NCBI GenBank assembly: GCA_951802195.1
Contig: OX637633.1
Span: forward strand, 1-64,000
Reading direction: 5' to 3'
Length of the DNA stretch: 64,000 bases
Origin: Tausonia pullulans
Lineage: Eukaryota; Basidiomycota; Tremellomycetes; Cystofilobasidiales; Mrakiaceae
How positions within the stretch are numbered: the first letter of the stretch is position 1; every line of letters starts with the position of its first letter. The notes below the pieces were generated by a model. That model made no database searches and was not told the origin of the DNA. It saw nothing but the letters and a program-made list of their open reading frames with translations. A program made the translations under genes and the position numbers. Shown piece after piece: positions 34,937-46,035 of the stretch.

Positions 34937-35294
34937 TGTCAGGATCTCCCGGATTTGCCACCTCGGTCCTGCATCTGGCCAATCCGGCCCCAGTGTAGCC
35001 TTGTCCTTGCTTGATCCGCATTTCCATGTCTTCGTTCCTTATTTTGACTTATCTCTTCCACACTCCTTGCTTTCCGAACTTTCTCATCCCTCCCTTGTTC
35101 TCCCCACTCATCCATAAACGCTCATTTCGTCGTAGACTTTCATTTCTGCACTCTGACTATCGTTTTGATCAGGACAAACCTGCCTAAAACCTCAAAGCGA
35201 ACTCGTGCCACTTCCACCACTTCAGTTCCACTCCTCCACCAACGCCCCCTCACCCATTCTCCTCAGCCCTCAATCTTTGGGGCCAATCCTAACA
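34937..35294 (+). mobile_element. Solo-LTR-like fossil, copy 8 (full length, short form)
   Basis: This 358-bp copy starts TGTCAGGATCTCCCGGATTT and ends CCAATCCTAACA, with CCATAAACGCTCATTTCGTC inside. It lacks the foldback module carried by the copies at 9.9, 13.8, 16.3 and 28.5 kb, so it belongs to a second subfamily. The flanks (CAGAC and TGGCT) are not a duplication. It lies about 200 bp from the tRNA gene. Confidence 0.78.
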
Positions 35295-35475
35295 TGGCTG
35301 AGATGGGATAAGCAGAGGGAGTACTTGCTTTAGAGGGAACGGATGACCCACCGAGGTGAACAGACAGAAGGGTCGACAATGATCCCTGCTTATGCCGGTC
35401 GTGGAACTGTCTCTGCTGGTTTCCGGTTAATAAGATTTAAACTAACGTAAGATTTCCGTCTCGTGTGCGCAAAGG

Positions 35476-35479
35476 AAAA
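35476..35479 (-). terminator. Pol III T-run after the permuted tRNA
   Basis: TTTT on the minus strand lies 12 bases past the end of the encoded 5' half, the expected place for RNA polymerase III termination. Its position supports one transcript covering the 3' half, spacer and 5' half. Confidence 0.55.
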
Positions 35480-35491
35480 GTAAAGTCTTGA

Positions 35492-35572
35492 TCAGAACCG
35501 AGTGTACTAACCATCTATACTATGCAACCAGTTTGAAAGGTCGCACCCGGACTCGAACCGAGGTCGCTCGGA
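35492..35572 (-). tRNA. Circularly permuted tRNA-Gln(CUG) gene
   Basis: Reading the minus strand, the 3' half comes first (35572-35538): T38, anticodon stem CCGAG, variable CGAC, T-arm CTCGG-TTCGAGT-CCGGG, acceptor TGCGACC and discriminator T. After 8 bases (TTCAAACT) comes the 5' half (35529-35492): acceptor GGTTGCA, D-arm with A-box TAGTATAGATGG, anticodon stem CTCGG and loop TTCTGA. Joined at 37/38, the halves give a 73-nt cloverleaf: the acceptor pairs 7/7 with one G-U, the anticodon stem pairs 5/5, the T-stem is complete and the anticodon is CUG. It closely resembles yeast tRNA-Gln. The leader base-pairs through TCAG with CTGA of the anticodon loop, as fungal tRNA introns do with the anticodon. 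No second 5' or 3' half lies in normal order on either side. Confidence 0.85.
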
Positions 35573-35599
35573 ATTCCTGACTAGTGAACGTGTCATGCC

Positions 35600-37344
35600 C
35601 TGATGGGAAGACAAAGCGTCTTATTCAGTCGGAGACCTTGCATGTTCTACGTTGGCATGCATACATTATCTGTCTGTCCAGAAAAGTATGTCTGCACTTT
35701 TGTAGCCGGTACATCAATCCACAAGGTCAGCCCAGATTTCCGACATGATGTTTCCCAGCTCCCCAGCTTCCTCTGCAACCTGGCTACCGAGCTATGACTA
35801 CCAAAGACAATCCCCCGCACTTAGCGCCTATCAAAGCCCCCCTCCGCTCCTGCTGAGATACCCGAAGTCGTCATGGAAGACTCAACCTCCGAGATAATGT
35901 CCACTCCAGTCCAAAGACAGGGCCCGAGTCGTGCGCACCCAGGTAAGGCGCCGAGGAAGGGGCTTGAGACCCTCTCTCGGCGCGGGGTATCGCTTCTCTT
36001 CACGACATTGGCCCTGCTCTAGAGACGGGTAAGGTGCTTCCCTCGCAGAAGGAGTCCTTCATGCGGCCCCAGAGGGCCTCAGGAGATGGTAAGGAGGCGA
36101 CGTCCACGGTCGCCGCACTCTCTCTCACCTTTCCACCCCCCCCCCTCTCCTCAGATCCACTACCCCACCATCCTAAGGTGTCTCGTTACCTCGATCTTGC
36201 GCCCCCCAACTGGGAGGCCTGGTGGTTGGTTGTACCTCAAGTGCTTTTACCCCTTGGAGCCTGGGGACGTCGACCTTGCCTATTACCTCTCCCTCTTCAC
36301 CCTTTATCCCTGGTGTCAGACCTATGCTCGCACGACTCACGTTCGTCACAATGCCTCTACCATTTGCGTCCTTTGCCTCGGCTGGGCCACGGAGGATTTT
36401 TACACCTCCTGGTCGAGTGTACAGTCGCATGAAAGATCTGGGCTGCCGTTACAGCACTCGTCTACTCACCCGCGTCTGGTGAGCGACCTTTGCTGCGCGG
36501 CATTGTCTGCTTGCTGGTCTCGGAACGTTCCCGCCACACTCTCCTTTTCCACATCATTGTCCCTACCCGGATCTACCTTCTCTCTTAGAGCAGAAGTTTC
36601 AGCCATATAGAGGTGCTCAGGGAGGTTAGAGCCGGCGATGATGTCGCCGAAGTTGCTCAGGAGAGTCGAAGGACGTCCCAGATGGCCACGGTGTGCGCTG
36701 AGGGTTCGCAGGCAGGCAGGGAAAAGAAGGGCCGTAGGGCGACTGAAGGGGGCCATGCCCTGAGTCCCTTAATGGTTCGGTAGTGGTATTGTTGCCAGTA
36801 CCGGGTGTTTTGGTCTTGATGGGGTTGGCGGTGGTCACGAGGGTGCGTTCCAGGTGTGTCTTGCCTGTCACCCTCTTCCCTCATCCTTCCAACCCTCCTC
36901 TCTCCCTCTTCCTCCTCGTCCCCCTCCCATAGACTACGACCGTTGTTGCAATCAAGGTACAGGTGATTCGATAATTGAAATACCAGAAGCATGAAAAGGG
37001 AATGTCGTTGGTAGTCTGCCTTTACTGGTTCAGAGCCGGCCAAGGAAAAAATGAGGCGATGAGGTACTGGGAGACATCAGAAACTGAGATGCTTTCGCCA
37101 TGGTTGGAGGAGAGGAAGGACGGAGGAGGCCCAGCTGCAGCCGCGCCTGCGCCCCCTTCCCCTCAGACGTGGCCCTGATGGACATGGGAAAACCTCTGCC
37201 TCACGTTTTCGCTACTCGACATCTTGTCCATTCTCATCCATCGATCGCAGGGCAGGGGTTCCCAAAGCGCATTCAATCTCTCCACTCTTTTTCTTCTCCG
37301 TCTTTAGCGATCTTCCTCCCGCGCTTCTCAAGGTCGGTTGGGTC
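35600..37344. other. Gene-poor stretch with unassigned open frames
   Basis: Overlapping open frames on both strands (for example 36034-36432 and 36086-36610 on +, 36657-37043 on -) carry no motif I recognise and mostly reflect C-rich composition. A + frame around 35860-36020 (EIPEVVMEDSTSEI, then MSTPVQRQGPSRAHPG) looks protein-like but is short and ends at 36022. The right part (after about 36900) is the 3' flank of CHO2. Confidence 0.4.
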
Positions 37345-40300
37345 TCACCACCCTACCGCCCTTACACCATTTAGCCTCGCAGGCGTCAGCCCCCCAGGCC
37401 CACCATCACTACTGGAGCCGAGCCCCAAGATTCGCCAGCTCTCGACGACCTTCCTCGCGAGATCAAGCACGTTCGGGTCTGCAATGACGACCTCGGGGGC
37501 GTAGTCGACGTCAAAGGCCTCCTTGATGCCCGCGACCATGCGTTTCGCCTGTGAGGTAGTCATGATGGTAAAGTCCTCAGGGTCTCGGCTGTCGTTGGGA
37601 GGAGGGAAGGGCGCCGAGAGCGAGGGGGATGTGAGAGGGTCCGCTTGCGCAGCGTCGACGGCAACAGCGTCGATATCGGCGGTGACAGCGGCGGAGGACG
37701 ACGAAGACGATGGCGCGGGGAGCACCGGCGGTGACATCGAGCCCGGCGAGGGATGGGGCATGGGCGCGAGGAGAGGACGAGCCGAAGCGGGGATGAGGGC
37801 CGGGTCTGAGTCGAGGGCGAGAGCAACAACACGGGAGAGGATCGAGTGGACCGAGGCGAGCGAGATGGGATCCGAGGGCCTGGGGACAAAGATCTCGATG
37901 GGAGCGAGGCGGGTCATGACGTTGTGCTTGCCTAAGAAGACAGAGGAAGTTAGGAAAGAACCAGATCGAGGGAGAAGGAGAGAGGCTGACCATCGTGGTG
38001 GTACCGGAGCTCGTACTGGCCCGTCTGCCAGGGAAGCGCGTCGCCCTTGAGGACAATTGTTCCCGAGCTAGGCAGCGCGGCGTCGTCCTCATCGCGTGCG
38101 ATGGGCTTGTCACCATCGTACTCGTCATCGTGCAGGGGCGCCCATTTGCCGACAGAGGAGATCCGGGTAACAAACTGCGACTTGCACGCGCCAAGGCGGT
38201 AGATGCCGATCCAATCCTTGCGCGAGTGCGTGGCGGGGGCCTCCCACTTGACCTTGATAGGCTCACCGATGTGGAAGCGAGCGACGGCGTTGGTGTTCTC
38301 AGTCGACGACGGGGATGAGGAAGAGGCGTTCGACGACGACGCAGCGGCGGCTGAGGGGACGAGAGAGATGTGGTACTGGGAGACGTCGATGTCCGAGACG
38401 TTGGCAACACGACTGAAGGAATACAGAAAGAAGGTCAGCTCAAGAGCGAGCCGTCGAGTTGCAAGAGCCACAACCCACGTGATGACAAGGCGCTCTCGAG
38501 ACTGCTGAAGAAGGAATTTGGTGTCTTGGACGACTTCGGAGAGACGGGGGCGGGCTGGAAAGAAAGGCATCAGCGAGCGAGCTCCGTTCAACGGCTGTGC
38601 AAAACGCCTAACCATTCTCGAAGAAGTCGTCGACTGTCTCCTGGATGCGTTGGTCAACCTTGCCAAACGTCCCGCGGACCTCGGAGACGACGCGCTTGAG
38701 GTCAGAACGTTGGAAGTGCTTGGCGTTATTGTCGACGACCGTCTTGATCGTCTGCGTTACCCCGGCGTCCTTGCGAATAGCATCGCCGTACACCTTGCGC
38801 ATGTGCGGGCTGGCGAGTAGAGAAGAGAACGTTAGTCGAGTCAAGGAGAGAAGATGGGCCCCTAGCGCACCTCTCAACGCAAGACAGGAACCACCAGTGA
38901 CAGGCGGACGAGATGACGGCGAGCGTGAAGACAAGCTTGGAACCAGAGATAAGGGCAAGGCCGAAGAAGGCGGCGCCACCCATCGAGCGCTCGGGGTTAT
39001 TGAGGAAGCGGTAGATGCCGGCTGTGAGAAGGGGATGGGTCGTGAGCAAGAGTGAGAGCACGAGGTGAGCTGAGGAACACGCACTGTACGCGAGCTGGGC
39101 CGGATAGTTGCCGAGGAGGAAAAAGTCCGAGTAGAGCCAGCCTGGCGGAAAGGAAGGAGCGGCGTCAAAAGGAGGCGAGGCGAGGACCAGGCCCGACGCG
39201 TGAAGCCACTCTCACCAAAGGTGCCGAGGACCTCGAACGTCGAAACGGCCGTCCAGATGTGAAGCACGATGAGCATCTGAAGACGGGGCGAGTCAGCGAG
39301 TCGAAAGCAGGAGCGACGCGATAAGAATACTCACGCAGCCGAGCGTGTGGCGAAGAAGCTGACCGCCAACGGTCCAGTCCGAGGGGATCCTGTACGTCTT
39401 CCAAGCGAGGCTGATGAAGGAGACTGGCGCAACGCTCGTCAGCCTCAGCCAAAAGCCACGCCAATCTACATCGACTTACCATAAGTCATGCAGAGCGAGA
39501 GGTTGTAGATGACTTTCCAGTTGGCGAACGCCTCCTCGACGGCACCCTCCTCGCCGGACGGGTAGTGGTAGTGCTTGACGAAATGACGGACAAACCACCG
39601 ATTCTCCGACTGCTTCTTGAGGATGATGCCAAGACCGAACGAGTGGAAGAGACGCCAAGCCAGAGCATGCGCGAAATAGGCGGCAAGGAACCAGTTGCTC
39701 GTAGGCGAGAGCACGGGGAGGAATGTCGGGAGAACGGCGTAAGCGAGGAGGAGGACGAGCGAGAAGTCGGTAGCACTGGGGAGGCGACATGAGGTCAACA
39801 ATCGAGGCGGCGTCCACCAACCCAAGCCTGCTCCCTTTGCTCACCGGAAGAGGTCCATGTTCTGGAGAACCACGACGTCCTTGCGGAAGTAGCGGTTCGT
39901 GAGGTCGTGAAGCGAGACCGACTTGGCCCGCCGATGGTACGGCTGCTGGCTCGATGAAGCGTAATCGCCACCACTGCTCGCAAGGCTGTCGGCGCCCGAG
40001 ACGGCACGGTTGCGACGGCGAGGAGGGAGGCGGCTCTGGAAGTCGTTGGCGTCGGACTCTAGCTCGGTCTCGGAGGCGGTCTCGCCTGGATCGATCGTAC
40101 CAAAGAGGTCAGCTGAGGATTTCTCTCGCGCCCACTCTTGCTCCTCACGTACCCTCGGTGATGGCTGGCGTCTCAGTCGGGTCTAGAGCCGAGTCGGTCC
40201 GGTCGTCTGCCGAGACGGACGAAGCAGCGGTGACGCTCGCAGCGAGCGGGACGCGCGAGGCGAGAGGTTTCTGACCGCCACCGTAAACGCGCTCGATGTC

Positions 40301-42143
40301 TGGCGGCAGTCGAGAGGGGTCAGCCTCTCAATGACGCGTAGAAGGAAGAAAGACTCAATCAGTGCTCACGAGGGTTCTCGAACCAAAGGAGGAAGCCAAA
40401 CTGGGCGAGGTGCGCAGCGATGCTGACGTAGAGGACAGTCCACGAGGCGACGACTATGGAGAGTCCATAGAAGCCGGCATATCCAACAGAGTACCTGGAG
40501 GAAACCATCAGGTCAGGATGCATCCTCTCTCACAATGAGACGTGACGGCGCACATGGGGTGAGGCGCTAGGTTATAGACGCCATCAAAGATGAGGTCCTT
40601 CTCGAGGAGGATCCCGAAAAAGGCGTCTCCCCAGTACCAAGCGTAGTCCTTCACGACGCGATGGGCATCGACCTGAAGAAGGGAGGACGAGGAAGAGGAG
40701 GAAGCAGGCGGAGTAAGCGCTGACCCCCGGGAAAGCTCCTTGCCGGAAAAGGGAACGCGTCTCGTGCACTCCTCATCGCTCTTCCCCGCCCGCAAGTTGA
40801 AAGGCGAGTATGACAGGATACGGGGACAAGGAGGCGACCGATGAGCCCACCTGCCCATCGTTTATGGCGGCTCCTTCTCCGCCGAACCACCCGAGCGCGT
40901 TGACCTCCCCTTCCCGCTTCCTCGCAAGAGCGAGCCTTCGGCTCGATATCAGAGCAAGCGACTCACCTTGACCCAGACGTTGAAGGCGATGAGCGTCCAG
41001 CCGCCGACCCAGCGGAGGGCGTGGAAGAGGATCGATTGGTTGGACGGGAAGGAGAGGAAGGACCAAGCGAACCATGAGTACGAGACGAAGTCGCTGGGGC
41101 AAGAAGAAGCGGTCTCAGTGAGAGTATGACGATGAGAGAAGCAAGACTGTTTTGGACTCACTTGAGGAGGATGACATCGACGACCTGAAGAAAATGGGAG
41201 GAGAGAGAAATGACAAAGAGAGAGAGAGAGAAGGGTTCAGCCCCGTCAGTTCGTGCTCCGTCCTCCTCCGCGCGCGTGTCCCGTTTTCCCCTCCAGACCC
41301 AGACTTACCTGTCTAAATAGGAGCCAGACCGTGAACTCCACGGGCGTCTTCTCAAACGAGTAGCTCTCCCCGACCTTGCCCTCCAGCTCGCGTTTGCACC
41401 AAGCTGCGACGGCCGGCCGGCGCGTCGCATCGAGCCATCCACGCCGTGTGATCTCGCGGACGATGAACCGCTTGGTCGATTGCTTGCGAAGGATCCAGCC
41501 GAGGCCGACGTTGTAAGCGAGGCGGAAGACGACGAAGAGGAAGAGGAAGAGAGGCCGGGAGTAGCGAAGTGGGAGAAGAAAGAAGAGGAGGCTGGGGGAG
41601 GAGGGGGGGGGGGGGGAAGGAGGAAGAGGGAAGAGGGGCGTGATTAGAGCTTGGTTCGCTGGCACGAGCGAGGGTAAAGTAGTGCCGTGTCGTGCGCGTC
41701 TGACAGTGAAAGCGACCTCTACTCACCACTGGGATCCGAGCATGAACAACGTCAGGTAATCGAGGTGCGACTTGCGGGTGAACGGCGAGAAGAGATGGTG
41801 GATGAACGAGTGCGTTTCGGGGACGACGAAGACTAGGGGAGGGGTTCGTTGTGTGAGCATACAGGGAAAGCTACGGCCCCTTCACTTGTCGTCCCTCCCC
41901 AGCTCCAGCTGTAGTGCAACGAGACCGCGACGTACGCTGTCCTCCGGGTGTCTTGCCGAGCTGGCGGCCCTCATGCGAGCGCTGGTGGTCCTCCTGCTCG
42001 ACGGCGGCGGGGGCGGCGACGGGGATCTCGGGCTGCTTGCTACTGGTGGTCTTGCTGCTGCTGTTTCCATCGCCTACGACGGCGGCCGGGGCAACGGCTC
42101 TGCGCTGGGTGAGCTGATGGGTCTCTTTGACGGCGCTATCCAT
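37345..42143 (-). CDS. CHO2: Phosphatidylethanolamine N-methyltransferase
   Basis: ER membrane enzyme catalysing the first methylation of phosphatidylethanolamine on the way to phosphatidylcholine, with S-adenosylmethionine. Start [15 protein letters not shown] and a disordered N-terminus, then two related multi-span modules. Module 1 has [44 protein letters not shown] and [20 protein letters not shown], then [17 protein letters not shown]. Module 2 has [40 protein letters not shown] and [19 protein letters not shown]. The C-terminal beta-rich domain carries [20 protein letters not shown] and [14 protein letters not shown], and ends LNGVRAVGW. Domain order and length (about 1,000 residues) fit Cho2. 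Introns are many and short. The linker between modules is acidic and Ser-rich. Its upstream region is unusually repetitive (G-tract and GA mirror repeat). Confidence 0.93.
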
Positions 42144-42381
42144 AGCTGGAGAGGAGGGTGACGGTTGAAGGCGAACACGGAAGAACGCGAGGCGAGTGAG
42201 TCGGGCTTGGACAACCGAATCTCTCAGCATAGAGCGACGGGGGCCCCGGCGGGCGAGCCGGCGGTGTGCTCTCTTTTTCGGCTGCGGGAGACGCGGAGCG
42301 TCGGCACACCGCGTCCATGTGAAAGGAGCGGGCGGTGAGCGAAATGTGCGCCATGCGAGCAAGCGAGATCTCTTCATCAAA

Positions 42382-42407
42382 GGGGGGTGGGGGGGGGGGG
42401 GGGGGGG
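42382..42407. repeat. G-tract upstream of CHO2
   Basis: About 26 consecutive bases that are G except for one T, on the + strand, some 240 bp upstream of the CHO2 start. It could form a quadruplex on the non-template side or be a slippage-prone run. Run length may be unreliable in the assembly. Confidence 0.85.
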
Positions 42408-42540
42408 CCGGAAAGTGCATTCTTATCACATTTTGAGGAGGGAGAGGCAAGAGTTGAGGGGTTGCCCGGCGGACAAGCGAAGAGTGAGAAATCCAAACGA
42501 CGTTTATGACAGAAACAAACAAGAGGGAGAGAGGGAGGGA

Positions 42541-42682
42541 GGGAGAGAGGGAGAGAGGGAGAGAGGGAGAGAGGGAGAGAGGGAGAGAGGGAGAGAGGGA
42601 GAGAGGGAGAGAGGGAGAGAGGGAGAGAGGGAGAGAGGGAGAGAGGGAGAGAGGGAGAGAGGGAGAGAGGGAGAGAGGGAGA
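42541..42682. repeat. (GGGAGAGA)n purine mirror repeat
   Basis: About 18 near-perfect copies of GGGAGAGA. One strand is all purine, with mirror symmetry of the kind that can form triplex (H-) DNA. It lies between the bZIP stop and the CHO2 promoter. Apparent open frames through it are repeat artefacts. Confidence 0.92.
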
Positions 42683-42751
42683 GGAGAATCGTGAAGTTGT
42701 ACAACCATGGGGAGACGTGAAAGAGAAAAACCGAGGGAAGAGGCAACGCGC

Positions 42752-45700
42752 TCACGTCGCTCCGACCCAACCTCCAGGCAGGCCGTTGGCACCCCAGCTA
42801 CCGCCAACACCGTTGCCATCCCCTCTGCTCGTGCTGGCTCCAGCAGAAGAAGCCGCCGCGGCCGCTGCCGCCTTGCCCGCTGCGATGAGCCGGCCGACCT
42901 CGTCCCGGCCAACGAGGGCGACGTCCTTGCGCCGGACGCCGACCTCGAGCTCGAGATCGAGACGGACAAAGGTGGCATTGTCCGCGCGAAGGAGAAGAGC
43001 CGCCTCCTCAGACATCGTCAAGGGCTGGGAGGAAGGCGAGAGAGATGCAGACGAGGAGGGCGAGGCGGAAGAAGGGAGGGTGAGGAGCGGGGCCGCCCGG
43101 AGAAGCTTCGGCGTCGTCGGCTCCGACTCGACGTTGGTCTCCTCGGCCTGCGAGGTTACCGGAGCGTTGGAGGACGAGACGCTGCCATCCTGCAAGCTGA
43201 GGGCGACGTCGTCGAGCTCCATCCGCTCGAGCGGTCGGCCGTCCCAGGCTTTGAGCTCCTTGCCCGTCGGCGTATCCTCCTCGGCAGAGGAGGTCGCGTA
43301 GTTGTCGTCGTAGTCGACTATATCGCCCTCCGAAGAATCCACGACGAACCAACCCGGCTCGCTGCCCGAAGGCACCGTGTTCGCCCCCGATGGGTCGAGG
43401 AGCGAGAGACCGAGCCATCGCTCGAGGACGTCATCGACGCCGTCCGTCGTCTGATGCGGAGACGGACGTCCGCCGTTGACGAGCGAGGCCGACGACGGGA
43501 CGGGCCGGAGGAGGGTGAGTGAGAAGGATCGGCGGGCAGCGGCGGCGTTGGAAAGCGATGCCGGAAGAGCAAGCGTCGAGCCGAGCGTCCAGCGGGCGCC
43601 GCCAACGACATCGCTCTCCTCATCGTCCTCGTCCTCGCCCGAGGAAGGCGAAGAGATCTTGCCGTGGCGACGGTGATCTCCGTCGTGGCACGTTCCGGTA
43701 GTGGAGGTCGTGGTGTTGGTGGCGTCGGTGATCTCGCAGACGCCCATCTCGACGTCCTCGTCGCCGTGCTCGGAGGAGTCGGCGGCGGCGGCCTTGCGGA
43801 GCTCCTTGAGGTTGGCCGGGACGCCACCCGCACCGCCAGACTGGAGGACCCGGCCGAGATAGGAGGGGAACGTCGCCGACGTGGGCGAGTGAGACGTCCG
43901 GAGCGGGAGGCTTGAGATCGTGCCCGGCGGGAGGGTGAAGAGAGCAAAGGAGAAGAGGATGACCTAGACAAAGCCCACAATCGAGAGGTCAGCCCGAACA
44001 GAACGACAGGTCGAGGGAAAGAGTCCAACTCACCATGAGGGCGACACCGCCGACGCGCTTACCCTCCTTGTCTCGTTGGTTCTTGCCGGCGAGGAGCCTC
44101 CGGCCGTGGCCAAGCTCGAGACCGAGGGGCGCCGACGAGTGGTGCCCGTGATGGCGACGGCCAGCGCCTACGAGGTGGTGGTGGTGGCCGTCGTCATCAT
44201 CATCATCGTCGTCGTCGTCATCGTCGTCGAGCATGCCCGTGTTGAGCATCGGGCTCAGCGAGGAGGCCGACGAGGCCGCGTTCTTCTGGTTGTTGGCGCC
44301 GCCGCTGCCATCAAGCTGGGCCCGGAGGCTGGCGATCTCGACGTTGAGGGCAGCCTCGCGCGACTGCGAGGCGTGGAGGAGGCCGCGAAGATTGACGAGG
44401 TCCTGCTGGAGGTTGGACAGCTGGAGCGGGTCGACCGCGGGGGGCGACGAGGGAGGGGGAGGAGCGGCGGCAGCAGGAGTGGGCAGCTTGGGCGAGGCCG
44501 TCGGCTTAGAGGCGAGGAGGCTCTTGAGGTGCTCGTTCTCCTCCTTGAGGGCCTTGCACTCGATCTCGAGCTCATCAAACTGCTCGCGCTTCCTGTGGAA
44601 GGAGTGGGGGCGCGGGTTGGTCAGTCGGCGGCTTCACACCCAGAGACAGGAGGAGACAAGAGTGACTGAGGACCACGCACCTCTGCCGAGAGAGGAAGGC
44701 CGCGGCGCGGTTCTTGACGAGCCTCGCCTCCTTCTTGCTGAGGCCCGATGTGTCCGGGTGCTGGAACTCGGCGGTCGTCGGCAGCTGCTTGCGCTTCTTG
44801 CCCTTCCCTGTGAGCTGCTTCGTCGCGGCAGCGGGAGCGAATGGGCCGGACAAGGCAGCAGCGGCGGTGTCGACCTCCTGAAGGGCCTCTGGCCCGGGCG
44901 AGCCACCGCAAGAGGAGGCGGCCTGGGAGAGAGCGTACGGGTTGATGGACGCTGAGTGCGGGGTCGAGGACCGGCGGATGCGCTTGTTGGAGATGCCGTC
45001 CGACGAGGGCGGCGTGTCCGGGAGGGACGAGTAGTGCGACGAGGGGGAGGGGGATGCGCCCGAGGCGGAGAAGGCGGGCGTCGTCTGGGCGGCGTAGACG
45101 GCGGTGGCGGATGTGGTGGGAGAGACCGTCGCCTGCGGGCCGGTGCTGCTGAAGCTGGATGCGGGGGTGGTGCTCAGAGCAGCATGCGCGGCCACGGTCG
45201 AGGAGTGCAGGTGTGAGTGAGGCGAGAAGGCGGCTGCGGCCGGGTCGAACGAGGCATGGAAGCCGGAGAGCGGGGCTGGCAGGCAGGGACAAGAATGTGA
45301 AGATGCGAGGTCAGCACCGAAGACCCAGCAAGAAAGGAGAGGCGTGCGGGCCGAGGCGCAGACGGAGGATCGATCCAGAGCCAGAGTGCGAGAGGCGTGC
45401 GGGCGGGCGGCCGGCTCTACTAGACTGGGTTCTCCGCCTGCCCTGCTCCCAGCCTGGATGTGTGTGCCGTGCCCGAGGACGGGACATGGGGCGACCACGC
45501 TCTGGGCTCGCCCCGCCGGAGCTAGTTCGGTGGCGACAAAAAACGGCCCAGGAGCGGAGTCTGGAAAGGGAGACTAGCTCGTGCTCTGCTCGTGCTTCGC
45601 CTCCCGCCGCCGGCCCGCGTGGGTGGGCGTCGTCCCGCCTGGGGAGCAGGTGGCGGGGGGCCTTCCCGTCCTGTCACCGCCCTTGGTCGCTCCCTCGTCG

Positions 45701-46035
45701 CCCCCCCCCCCCTCCCCCCGTCGCACGTCGTCGCACGACGGAGGGCACTGCCAGACGGAGAAGACGTCTCGCTCGCCGCACTCACCGACATCCATCAGCT
45801 CGATGCCCATCGTCGGGGGCACATACCCCGGCCCGGCGTGGCTGAGGGCAGCGGCGACGTCGAGGTCGTCGCCGCCAAAGGCGAAGTCGTGCCCGTGGTC
45901 GAGCGGCGGATAGCCCTCCCAGCCATGGCCGTCGCCGTCGCCCAGGTCGAAGGCGGCCTGCGGGTGGTCGTCTGCGCCGTCGTCGAGGTGGTAGTCCGGC
46001 GAGGCGAGCAGCTCGGAGAAGTCGAGGGAGGCCAT
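42752..46035 (-). CDS. Membrane-anchored bZIP transcription factor
   Basis: Exon 1 (MASLDFSELLASPDYHLDD) is acidic, an activation-domain-like start. The bZIP region reads LSKKEARLVKNRAAAFLSRQ with an intron in the next Arg codon, then KREQFDELEIECKALKEENE, HLKSLLASKP: basic region plus leucine heptads. After a run of about 13 Asp and a His-rich patch comes a single hydrophobic segment VALMVILFSFALFTLPPG, then a long acidic, Ser-rich C-terminal region (about 380 residues) ending GGWVGAT. One transmembrane span downstream of the zipper is the layout of ATF6/CREB3-type factors released from membranes by proteolysis; regulated cleavage here is inferred. Introns lie at 45276-45785 (510 bp, very long for this locus), about 44594-44695 and about 43965-44033. 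Confidence 0.8.

Noticed and set aside
35400-35640. Two ordinary tRNA genes in tandem, each seen only by half
   Set aside because: No D-arm precedes the 3' half and no T-arm follows the 5' half within reach, while the two visible halves pair perfectly with each other.
36086-36610. 174-codon + frame as a gene
   Set aside because: Three frames stay open over C-rich DNA and none shows family features; it could be a decayed element but nothing supports a call.
42506-42770. Open frames through the GGGAGAGA repeat
   Set aside because: Purely repeat-encoded Arg-Glu-Gly or Leu-Ser-Pro periodic peptides.
45159-45845. 228-codon + frame over the bZIP intron
   Set aside because: GC-rich shadow frame, Arg/Ser-rich with no motif, lying on the opposite strand of a well-phased intron.
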